Of a DNA stretch of 64,000 bases, positions 8,367 to 16,020 are shown piece after piece. Position 1 is the first letter of the stretch. Each line of letters opens with the position of its first letter. The notes under the pieces are model-generated. The model made no database searches. It was not told the DNA's origin and saw nothing but the letters and a program-made list of their open reading frames with translations. The stretch spans positions 1-64,000 of the forward strand of contig NZ_VIRW01000010.1 in NCBI RefSeq assembly GCF_009760905.1. The letters are read 5' to 3'. Position numbers and translations under genes: made by a program. Source of the stretch: Chitinibacter sp. GC72 (GTDB lineage: Bacteria > Pseudomonadota > Gammaproteobacteria > Burkholderiales > Chitinibacteraceae).

Positions 8367-10079
8367 TCAGTAATCGGGTAGCGTATTGCTCAGCGCTTGC
8401 AAGATGGCAAACATCGTCTGCAATTGCTCTGGAATGCTGTCACGGCCTTTGATTTCGGCGGCTTCGGCGATTTCCAGCGCCATACCCGGCTTGCTGTGAT
8501 AGCGCAGCGCGCGGGCGATAATTTCCTCATCGCTGTAGTGCACCGGCGTTTGCAGCGCCAGCGCTGCGGCATGTTGCGGTGACATTGGCGTTTTCAAATT
8601 ACTGGCTGCCTGGCGATATACCGCATCAAAGCCCTGCTCCCATAGATAGTGCTCGATATCGCGGCTCGGCAAAACAGTAATATGGCTATCTTGCTCACGG
8701 TCTCGCAGCAGCTTTTGTGCGCGCTGTAGGTATTTCTGACCCGCCTCGTCGCCATCGCAAATCACATGCCAGTGGATGCCCAGATGATCGGCAAATTTGA
8801 TCAAGGGGGCCAACCCGGCCTGGGCAAACTCTACGCAGCGAATACCTTCAAGCGGGAAATTAAGTCCGCAAATGCGGGCCAATTCGGGCAATAACCAGAA
8901 TTCGGTTTCCCCCTCAACCAGCAGCCAGACGCGCGCAAACATGCTGCTGGCGCGGTTGCTGCGGATATGAAACGCCACTTTGCGCGCATCGGTAATCGAC
9001 AAGGCATTGGTCGCCAGTTGATACACATGCACATGATTGGGCCAACGCACTAGGCGGCGCAGCGCGTGCTGCGCAAAGCTGGCCAGCAAATCGCCATGAT
9101 TGGTCGTGATGATTTTCTGCAGTGGCAATTGCTCGATTAAGCCCCAGATCATTGCTAGCTGGATCGGGTGTAAATGCGTTTCCGGGTCTTCCATCACCAG
9201 AATCGGGCTGGCTTCGCCGCTGAGGGCTTGCTCGCCACGCGCATGCAATAAAGCGCCGATGAGCATCAGCAAGGCCACGCGGCGCAGATTCGAGCCGGAG
9301 CGGTTGGCGATTTCCAGCAAGCTGTCGTCGTCACGAAAATTCAGCGGCGCATTGGCAATTTGCTCGGCCAAGCGCTGGGTGGGTGCATCAGTCTGAACCA
9401 GGCTGGCGTTTTCGCTCAGCAGCTGTTGCATCGCCGCCAGACCCTGGCGCAATTCCTGCGGATGCAATTGATGCGGTACCGTCAAAATCCGCTCAAACAC
9501 CGTGCGTACTGCGTCGCTGGCGGGTAATTGCGGGTCTTCCGGTTGGGGCTGATTGGATAGCCGCGGGTGCTCCAGCCAATCGGTCAGCTGCATATCGCGA
9601 AAGCGCAGCACCGGATGCAGCTTGATCAGCCAGTCGGCGAGCTGATCACTGGCAGCGTGCTCGATTTCCGCGCCTTCGCCGTCGATAAAAAACCGGCGAG
9701 CCCGGATATCGCGGTGGCCAAAACGCTCGGCGACAAAACGTAGCGCCAGCGTGGGCAGCTCTGGTGAGTCGGTGTTATTGCGACTGGGATAAAAGCACAG
9801 TGGCTCAAATTCAGCAGCAGGGGTATTGCCCTGAAAGTACAGTGTAATATTGAGTCGCCGGGCAATACTGGCCCTAGTATTGGCGATACGATGAAAATCT
9901 TCCTGCGTAAACAGTGTTTCAACTGCCGCCGGCGCAGTCAGGCAGCGGCACAGCGCCACAATCAAGCTGGTTTTGCCCCAGTTGTTTTCGCCAAACAGCG
10001 CCGTCGCGATTTCATCCAGCGTTAAATCAATCTGGCTGATGCCGCGAAAATTAGTCACTTGCAATCGAATCAGTTGCAT
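8367..10079 (-). CDS. YbjD-like OLD-family ATPase with TOPRIM domain
   Basis: I start it at the ATG at 10079 (MQLIRLQVTNFRGI) rather than 45 bases upstream, because OLD proteins begin at this strand. It has 570 residues. The Walker A motif is GENNWGKTSL (30-39) and the Walker B region LVMEDPETHLHP. A TOPRIM domain follows, with LLVEGETEFWLLPELA and later HVICDGDEAGQKYL. The full-length pattern, including HIRSNRASSMFARVWLLVEG, matches E. coli YbjD more than overcoming-lysogenization Old. Family members are SMC-like ATPases with a metal-dependent nuclease site; YbjD's own role is not established. No UvrD helicase partner is adjacent, so it is not a Gabija pair. Confidence 0.85.
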   Translation of the reverse strand: MQLIRLQVTNFRGISQIDLTLDEIATALFGENNWGKTSLIVALCRCLTAPAAVETLFTQEDFHRIANTRASIARRLNITLYFQGNTPAAEFEPLCFYPSRNNTDSPELPTLALRFVAERFGHRDIRARRFFIDGEGAEIEHAASDQLADWLIKLHPVLRFRDMQLTDWLEHPRLSNQPQPEDPQLPASDAVRTVFERILTVPHQLHPQELRQGLAAMQQLLSENASLVQTDAPTQRLAEQIANAPLNFRDDDSLLEIANRSGSNLRRVALLMLIGALLHARGEQALSGEASPILVMEDPETHLHPIQLAMIWGLIEQLPLQKIITTNHGDLLASFAQHALRRLVRWPNHVHVYQLATNALSITDARKVAFHIRSNRASSMFARVWLLVEGETEFWLLPELARICGLNFPLEGIRCVEFAQAGLAPLIKFADHLGIHWHVICDGDEAGQKYLQRAQKLLRDREQDSHITVLPSRDIEHYLWEQGFDAVYRQAASNLKTPMSPQHAAALALQTPVHYSDEEIIARALRYHSKPGMALEIAEAAEIKGRDSIPEQLQTMFAILQALSNTLPDY

Positions 10080-10378
10080 CGGGCGCTCAGTAAGGCGTGC
10101 GTGGCGATGCTGCGAGTCTAGCAAAGATTGCCGCTGTTGGGCTTTTGTGCGTCGTTGAAGCGCCAGTGCAGCAGCTGCAATATGCCGCGTTTAACCTTGT
10201 TTGAAAGCTTGCCGCGTTAGCAAGACGCCATGGATTAGCCAAAAAAGGATGAAAACGAGCCATTACAGCATGTTCAGTGGATGAAGAAATCGAGAATAAG
10301 CACTGTGTAGTGCACTGGACATCGCTACATGACACTGAGTAGCACGACATCAAACCCGGAAAGACCCTGGAGGAAAGA

Positions 10379-11653
10379 ATGAAAAAGCACCCTGTTTCTC
10401 TGTATTGCCTGCCTTTGGCTGCGGCCTTGATGGCCGGTAGCGCGTTTGCACAAAAAACCACGGTCGAGTTTTGGACCTTCAATCTGTCACCGTTTGCACC
10501 GTATTTTGAAGAATCGGTCAAAAAATTCAATGCTGCCAATCCAACGCTGGAAGCCAAATGGGTGGACATGAACTGGGATCAGATTCAGCCCAAGCTGATT
10601 ACCGCCATGGCGGCGGGCAAAGCGCCTGCGCTGGTCAATTTCAATGTGCCATGGACGCATGAATTTGCCCGCAAAGGCCATTTGCAAGCCATTGATACGC
10701 TGAGTAATGGCAGCAACCGCGCGGTGTATCTGCCCGTCGCGCTAGATGATCTGGCGGTGAACAATAAAGTCTACGGCTTTCCGTTTTATAACTCGGTGTC
10801 GGTGATTGCCTACAACAAGGATTTGTTCAGCAAGGCCGGAATCAAGGCGCAGCCGACGACATTCAATGAATTTATCGCCCAGGCACGTCAGATCAAGGAA
10901 AAAACCGGCGTCCCGGCCTTTTCTCCCAAGCTGGCGACCAAAAGTGGCGACGGCGGTATGGTGCGCTGGTTTATGTATCTCGGCCTGCCCGTCGTACAAA
11001 ACGGCAAGGCCGCTTTCAATACGCCTGAGCATGTAAAAGTGGTCGAATCTTTTGCTGATCTGTATCGCAGCGGTGTGATTCCAAAAGACAGCTTCCGGCT
11101 GGAATACGAGCAGGAAGTAGCGTCGTACTCATCCGGCAAGCTGGCCATGATGACCACTTCATCCACCGCGCTCAAACGCGTTGAAGTGGATAACAAAGCC
11201 ATGTATCAGAAAACCGACGTGATGCCGTTTCCGATTGCCGAAGGAAAAATGGCTTTGGGTGCATGGCTGATGAGCTATGTGATTCCAAAAGGCTACGCCA
11301 ATACCGAAGCGGCAACCAAACTGGGCTTGTTCCTGACCAGCGATGAGCGGCAGCTGGCGATTGCCCGCTTTACCGAAACCATGCTGCCATCGTCGAAAAA
11401 AGCCACGGAAGATCCGTATTTCATGGCCGGCAAAAACAGCAACGAGCCTGTTGAGCGCGCCCGTGCTGCGGCAGCGCAATCGATGAAATACGCACGTACG
11501 CCCATGCTGCCGCCCAATGCACTGCCTGATGAAGCCACCATGATGAAGCTGTTTAACGATCAGATGCAGATGGCAATCGAAGGGCGAAAACCGGTGCAAA
11601 AAGCGCTCGCCGACGCCGCTGCCGACTGGAATCGCCGGATGGCCAAAAAATAA
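10379..11653 (+). CDS. Sugar ABC transporter, periplasmic binding protein (family 1)
   Basis: The product is 424 residues with a Sec signal peptide (MKKHPVSLYCLPLAAALMAG, cleavage after AFA near residue 24) and the solute-binding fold from TTVEFWTFNLSPFAPYFEE onward. The ribosome site GGAGGA sits 6 bases before the ATG. It would catch an oligosaccharide or monosaccharide in the periplasm for the two permeases that follow. A hairpin just after the stop probably sets its higher dose relative to the permeases. It differs in sequence from the binding domain fused to the chemoreceptor at 4715. The substrate cannot be told from sequence alone. A 299 bp gap upstream, divergent from the ybjD-like gene, must hold the promoter. 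Confidence 0.88.
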   Translation: MKKHPVSLYCLPLAAALMAGSAFAQKTTVEFWTFNLSPFAPYFEESVKKFNAANPTLEAKWVDMNWDQIQPKLITAMAAGKAPALVNFNVPWTHEFARKGHLQAIDTLSNGSNRAVYLPVALDDLAVNNKVYGFPFYNSVSVIAYNKDLFSKAGIKAQPTTFNEFIAQARQIKEKTGVPAFSPKLATKSGDGGMVRWFMYLGLPVVQNGKAAFNTPEHVKVVESFADLYRSGVIPKDSFRLEYEQEVASYSSGKLAMMTTSSTALKRVEVDNKAMYQKTDVMPFPIAEGKMALGAWLMSYVIPKGYANTEAATKLGLFLTSDERQLAIARFTETMLPSSKKATEDPYFMAGKNSNEPVERARAAAAQSMKYARTPMLPPNALPDEATMMKLFNDQMQMAIEGRKPVQKALADAAADWNRRMAKK

Positions 11654-11659
11654 GCTCCT

Positions 11660-11689
11660 GGCATCCGCTATCGGTCGGTGGCGGATGCC
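11660..11689 (+). terminator. Hairpin between binding-protein and permease genes (attenuator)
   Basis: A perfect 9-bp stem GGCATCCGC / GCGGATGCC with a 12-base loop begins 7 bp after the binding-protein stop. It lacks a strong T-run (TTGTG follows), so it is better read as a partial terminator or 3' mRNA stabiliser, as in many sugar ABC operons. Confidence 0.6.
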
Positions 11690-11824
11690 TTGTGATGGCT
11701 GTTCTATTTGAATTTGTTCTATTTGAACTAATGAATTACGCGTGAAATGAGCTGTTGGCCATCAATTATGCTCCAGCTCTGGTATATCCCATTCCCGATT
11801 CGGCTTTTGCAAGCAGGTGTTTGA

Positions 11825-12712
11825 ATGAAACCCCGTCATACCTATATTCTAGTGGCCTACCTTTTTCTGGGCCCGGCATTAATTCTGTTGGCCCTGTTTA
11901 CTTTTCTGCCGGTCGGTTTTAATACCTATCTTGCATTTCATGAATATAATATTTCCGATGGCTCGGCCACCTGGCTGGGGCTGGAGAATTTTGAATATAT
12001 TTATCATGAAGAGCTATTTCATAGTGCGCTGAAAAACTCGCTGATTTACTTGCTGATTGTGCCGATTGTGCAAATTATGGCGCTGGTCAGCGCCAAGCTG
12101 GTCAATAACCAGCTGCCCGGCATGACGCTGGTGCGAGCAACGATTTATATCCCGGTGATTACTGCCATTTCAATTGCCGGGGTGGTGTGGGGCTTTGTTT
12201 ATAAATACGACGGCATGCTCAACGGATTTTTTAGCTGGCTGGGGCAGCACACCTGGTTGCTTGAAGCGGGCGAGCTGATCGAAATCGACTGGCTGGGCGA
12301 CCCGGATATTGCCCTATATGCCACCATGGCCTTTACCTGCTGGAAAGGCGTTGGCTACTACATGGTGCTGTATCTAGCTGGCTTGCAGGCTATTCCGCGC
12401 GAAGTGGAGGAGGCCGCCGAGCTTGATGGTGCGAATGCCTGGCAGCGTTTCTGGAAGATCACCGTCCCCATGGTCAAACCGACCATTTTGCTATGTACGC
12501 TGTTATCGACCATTGCGGCTTTAAAAGCTTTTCAGGAAGTGATCGTGCTCTCCAAGGGGCAGGCCGATACCTATACCGCGCTGTATTACGTTTACGATCA
12601 AGCATTCAAAAATTTTGTCTTTGGCCGCTCGGCAGCAGCAGGGCTGGTGGTGACTTTCTTTTGCGTTTTATTGGCGATTGCGCAATTCAGAATGTTCCGG
12701 GAAAAAGATTAG
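11825..12712 (+). CDS. Sugar ABC transporter permease (MalF/UgpA type)
   Basis: The product is 295 residues with six predicted membrane spans. It carries the EAA loop that docks the ATPase, EEAAELDGANAWQRFWKITV with PMVKP after it (about residues 197-221). Length and layout are normal for a CUT1 first permease. It follows the binding-protein gene by 171 bp and precedes the second permease by 54 bp. The heterodimer would form the channel in the inner membrane. No ATPase gene follows, so the importer probably borrows an ATPase encoded elsewhere. Confidence 0.88.
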   Translation: MKPRHTYILVAYLFLGPALILLALFTFLPVGFNTYLAFHEYNISDGSATWLGLENFEYIYHEELFHSALKNSLIYLLIVPIVQIMALVSAKLVNNQLPGMTLVRATIYIPVITAISIAGVVWGFVYKYDGMLNGFFSWLGQHTWLLEAGELIEIDWLGDPDIALYATMAFTCWKGVGYYMVLYLAGLQAIPREVEEAAELDGANAWQRFWKITVPMVKPTILLCTLLSTIAALKAFQEVIVLSKGQADTYTALYYVYDQAFKNFVFGRSAAAGLVVTFFCVLLAIAQFRMFREKD

Positions 12713-12766
12713 GCGACAAATTCGGTCATAAAGTCACTGCCGCGCTGGCGAAATAGGAAGAAGAGC

Positions 12767-13999
12767 ATGCAATTGACAAAAAGAACGGTTAAAAAAACCT
12801 TAGGGTATTTCTGGCATTATTCAGCGCTATTGCTGATGGTGGCTTTTACGGCATTTCCACTGGTTTGGGCGCTGGCGTTTGGTCTGTCCAGTGACGCATC
12901 AATGGCGTATTTATTCCCAGACGGCTTCTTCCCGCATCAAGACAGCAGCGCGTGCACGCTCAAGGCAGGCAGTTATTGTTTATTTGCCAGCGATCAGCCC
13001 GGCCAGCATATTGGCTTTAGTCTTGACTGGTTTCAGCGCGTTTTTCAGGAAATGCCTTTTCTCACGTATCTGAAAAATTCGCTGATTATGTCGGTGATGA
13101 GTATTGTCGGCGTGTTGCTGGTTTCGGTGTTGGCCGCTTACCCTTTGGCCAGAATGGATTTTCCGGGGCGCAAAGTGATTTTTATCGCCATTGTCACTAC
13201 GATGATGCTGCCCTCCGAAGTGGGCATCGTGCCCAATTTTATTATCATCAAAAAATTCGGCGACTGGGCCAATGCCTTGCAAGCCTTGCTGTATGGCGGC
13301 GACTGGCTGGCCTGGCTGTGTGTGCTGGTGTTTGCTGCCGCTTTGCTGCTGGCCGCCATGCTGGTTTATCGCCAGAAAGCTGCTGCCAAATCCTTGCTTT
13401 TGCTGGCTGCGCTGGCCTTTGTCGCTCAGGCCTTGCTGATGGCCAAAGTGTTGGCCTGGCAGCCGGATGCGGCGGCAGGGGGCGATTTCTGGCGCGCTGT
13501 TCAGCCGGGCTGGGCGGCCATCGCACACACTGTATTTGGCTCAACTCAAAGCCCGGCCAGCTGGTCTGGCTGGGTTGGGCTTGATAGTCACTTTGCGGCC
13601 GTGGTGCCCAATTTTGCTACCGCGTTTGGTATTTTCCTGATGAAGCAGGCGTTTGAGGCCATACCGCAAGATCTGATCGACGCCGCCCGGGTCGATGGTG
13701 CCAGCGAAATGCAGATTTTGTGGCTGGTGATGGTGCCAGTGACCGCGCCAGCGATTGCCGCGCTCAGTATTTTCACGTTGGTCAGCGCGTGGAACGACTA
13801 TTTATGGCCATCGATTGTGATCAATACCAAGGAGAAACTGCCGGTTGCCGTGGGGGTATTTAATGATCTGACCGGCCCGTTTGCGACCTCGGATAATTTG
13901 CTGATGGCCGCGATTATCCTCACTGTTCTGCCGGTGCTGGTGTTCTTTGCCTTTACGCAGCGCTTCTTTATTTCCGGCATGGATGGTGCCGTCAAGTAA
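12767..13999 (+). CDS. Sugar ABC transporter permease (MalG/UgpE type) with a large internal insertion
   Basis: The ends are ordinary CUT1 permease: first span near residue 20, the TM block around 105-150 ending TTMMLPSEVGIVPNFIIIKK, and the EAA loop DAARVDGASEMQILWLVMVP (305-324). At 410 residues it is about 125 longer than usual. The surplus is residues about 168-275, between IIIKKFGDW and VVPNFATAFGIFLMKQ, a point where normal members run straight on. The insert holds two strongly hydrophobic stretches (about 180-201 and 208-228) and then a Trp-rich soluble stretch. Two extra spans keep the remaining spans in phase. The last 8 bases overlap the 3' end of the convergent araC-type gene. Confidence 0.88.
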   Translation: MQLTKRTVKKTLGYFWHYSALLLMVAFTAFPLVWALAFGLSSDASMAYLFPDGFFPHQDSSACTLKAGSYCLFASDQPGQHIGFSLDWFQRVFQEMPFLTYLKNSLIMSVMSIVGVLLVSVLAAYPLARMDFPGRKVIFIAIVTTMMLPSEVGIVPNFIIIKKFGDWANALQALLYGGDWLAWLCVLVFAAALLLAAMLVYRQKAAAKSLLLLAALAFVAQALLMAKVLAWQPDAAAGGDFWRAVQPGWAAIAHTVFGSTQSPASWSGWVGLDSHFAAVVPNFATAFGIFLMKQAFEAIPQDLIDAARVDGASEMQILWLVMVPVTAPAIAALSIFTLVSAWNDYLWPSIVINTKEKLPVAVGVFNDLTGPFATSDNLLMAAIILTVLPVLVFFAFTQRFFISGMDGAVK

Positions 14000-14870
14000 G
14001 GCTTGCTTGTGCCCCGAGCTCGCTGCGTGACGGCGCGCGCAGACGGCGAAATGCATGCGGGGTCAGTTGGGTGTAGGCCTGAAAAATACGATGGAAATTG
14101 CTCAGACTAGGAAAACCGCTCTGGCTGGCAATATTTTCGATTTTCATCGAGCTGCTCAGCAGCAGATTGCAGGCATGAATTACCCGCAATTCGGCCAGGA
14201 TTTCGCTAAAGCTTTTGCCCAGCTGCTGATTGAACAGACGCTTGAGATTGGCCTCGCTGGTTAGCGCCACTTTGGCCACTTCGGATAGATAAACCGGCCG
14301 GGCAAAGTGCTGGGATAGATAGGCCAGCGCCTGCTCGACGCGCTGATCGGGCAGTGTAATCTCGCGCCCACTGTTGATGCTGGCCGCATCGGGCGCTTTG
14401 TAGAGTATCGCCAGCAGCTCCAGAATCAGGCTGATCCGCTCCAGCCCCCGGCTTTCATGCAGCCGCTCAAACAGCGGTGCCAACTGCTCGGCCAGTGTGG
14501 CGCTAAACTGGATGGCGTGCCGGATATTGCCCAGCCAGTTGCACACGCCGCGCAACTCGGGCAAGCCCGACTCAGCCAGCTGGCGTAGCCAGCTTTCACG
14601 AAAAAACAAAACCTGTAACGTTTGCGGGCTGCCATCGGGATTGGGCGCCGCCTCCCAGCTGTGCGGCTGATTGGGCGCAACCAGCACCAGATCAAAGCGC
14701 GGAAAAGCCTCGGCTTTGCCGCTGATATAGCGCAAACCCGAAGCATTACGTGTGTAGGTGAGCTCGAATTCGGGATGGTAATGCAAGTGAAACTGGATTT
14801 TGGGCACCACATACTGCTGGTAATGCCAGGGTTGGCAGTGCGAATTGGTAATCCACTCTCTGATTAACAT
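13992..14870 (-). CDS. AraC-family transcriptional regulator with cupin sensor domain
   Basis: The product is about 292 residues from the ATG at 14870 (a GTG two codons upstream is possible). The N-terminal cupin-type domain, HYHPEFELTYTRNASGLRYI with LVLVAPNQPHSWE, looks like the sugar-sensing half of AraC relatives. The C-terminal double helix-turn-helix is at about 185-280 (VYLSEVAKVALTSEANLKRL and IENIASQSGFPSLSNFHRIF). It converges on the sugar permease gene with an 8-bp overlap, so it is likely the regulator of that importer. Operators were not identified. Confidence 0.87.
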   Translation of the reverse strand: MLIREWITNSHCQPWHYQQYVVPKIQFHLHYHPEFELTYTRNASGLRYISGKAEAFPRFDLVLVAPNQPHSWEAAPNPDGSPQTLQVLFFRESWLRQLAESGLPELRGVCNWLGNIRHAIQFSATLAEQLAPLFERLHESRGLERISLILELLAILYKAPDAASINSGREITLPDQRVEQALAYLSQHFARPVYLSEVAKVALTSEANLKRLFNQQLGKSFSEILAELRVIHACNLLLSSSMKIENIASQSGFPSLSNFHRIFQAYTQLTPHAFRRLRAPSRSELGAQASLT

Positions 14871-15344
14871 AGACACCTGTGGGCAGGTATAGCCTGCTGC
14901 AGATTGAGTGCCATGATTACATTTCGCCGCTGAGGCACTTACAGCTGGGTTTTGATTTTAACTATGCCCGCAGGTGAAGAACAAGAGCGCTATCGCATGC
15001 TGGCAGGGTTTGACTGCTGATGAGCCAGGCATTCATCGGTGCTGTGCGATATGGGTTTTTGTTTCTTTGTATGGGTATGTTGCTGTAGGTCTTATTTTGA
15101 TTGCCATTTGGCCATATACCAGATGGTGTATTTTGGCCTTCTGAGTCTGTTCTTAGTATGAATGCTGACTTGTATGTCTTTTTTCTTTCGATTCACTGCC
15201 ATTGGTATTGGGTTTCAATGAGGTAGGTGCTGATTTGTATTTACACACAGCTTTAATCGCTTGCCTTGACTGGCATTTTTTGCAAACCCTATGATCTGCT
15301 GCCTTATGACATTTGCAATATAAAAATAATCCGGGAGATTAGCG
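14871..15344. other. Intergenic region, 474 bp, between araC-type gene and secreted-protein gene
   Basis: No credible gene is seen. It should contain the promoters of both divergent genes. It is T-rich on the plus strand and holds one copy of the GGGTAT hairpin repeat (15071-15120), the only copy not next to a stop codon. I could not pick a promoter with confidence. Confidence 0.5.
15071..15120. repeat. GGGTAT hairpin repeat, copy 2
   Basis: GGGTATGTTGCTGTAGGTC at 15073 faces TTTGGCCATATACC ending at 15120; total 48 bp. The pairing is weaker than in other copies. It lies mid-way in a divergent intergenic region, unlike the other copies, which follow stop codons. Confidence 0.6.
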
Positions 15345-15905
15345 ATGAAACTGTCACACCTTGCAATCAGCATGCTGGCCTTTGCTGCGTGCACCAATAC
15401 CGCGCTAGCGGCCAATGCGCTCAGCGAGCAAGCGGCGCAATATCAGGCCGCCTGCGCTCAGGCAAAAGGCTATTTTCAGTATGGCACGATCAATTCACCG
15501 CCCAATAGCGACTACCCAGCGGTGACTAACTTCAAGCCAGGTAACAAACTGCATGGCGTTCCCCTGTCGCATACGCACATTGAAATCACTTCGGCTTTGG
15601 ATGGCAAAGTTTACGATGTTGCGATTGATAATGTCTTTGCCAAAGACTTCAAGCGCTATCGCCGTGAAGTGCCAGCCAGCTACCGGCGCAATCTGAAAGC
15701 AGGGCGCACCGTTTATTTCTGCGGCGGCAATCCCGGCAGCGAGCCCTATACATTATCGGGCCAGAAATTTGCACAGCACGGTTTTGACTGGGTGCATACC
15801 AACTGCGAATCACCCAATTCACAATTTGCCGATGGCTGGATGATCACTGAAAACGGCAGCAAGCTGACCAATAGCCACAAGTATTGCTATCTGTGGAATG
15901 AATAG
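15345..15905 (+). CDS. Secreted protein of unknown function
   Basis: I do not recognise the family. The 186-residue product begins with a signal peptide, MKLSHLAISMLAFAACTNTA, with a probable cut after LA near residue 23; Cys16 gives only a poor lipobox. The mature part is rich in aromatic residues and has a histidine-containing stretch (HGVPLSHTHIEITS), a YDVAIDNVFAKDF segment, and four cysteines in the mature part that could form disulfides. It ends at 15905 and is followed by a terminator at 15983-16007. It is therefore probably its own transcript, although an exported adenosine deaminase follows. Confidence 0.75.
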   Translation: MKLSHLAISMLAFAACTNTALAANALSEQAAQYQAACAQAKGYFQYGTINSPPNSDYPAVTNFKPGNKLHGVPLSHTHIEITSALDGKVYDVAIDNVFAKDFKRYRREVPASYRRNLKAGRTVYFCGGNPGSEPYTLSGQKFAQHGFDWVHTNCESPNSQFADGWMITENGSKLTNSHKYCYLWNE

Positions 15906-15982
15906 ACAACTGGCCATGCCTGATGCTCAGGCTGGTCCAAGCCTCAGCTTGGTACAGCCAGCTTGCCAATTATCATCACTTA

Positions 15983-16007
15983 AAGGCGACGCAGCGCTCG
16001 CCTTTTT
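15983..16007 (+). terminator. Intrinsic terminator
   Basis: GGCGA, an eight-base loop and TCGCC followed by TTTTT, 80 bp after the secreted-protein stop. It ends 13 bp before the adenosine deaminase ATG. This argues against starting that gene at the upstream in-frame codon at 15898. Confidence 0.7.
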
Positions 16008-16020
16008 CACTGGAAAACCC

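Noticed and set aside
8367-10079. OLD nuclease as half of a Gabija defence pair.
   Set aside because: No UvrD-like GajB gene is adjacent and the sequence follows the YbjD pattern.
15898-16020. Adenosine deaminase starting at 15898 with 41 extra residues.
   Set aside because: The extension overlaps the upstream gene's end, spans a terminator and would bury the signal peptide that begins at 16021.
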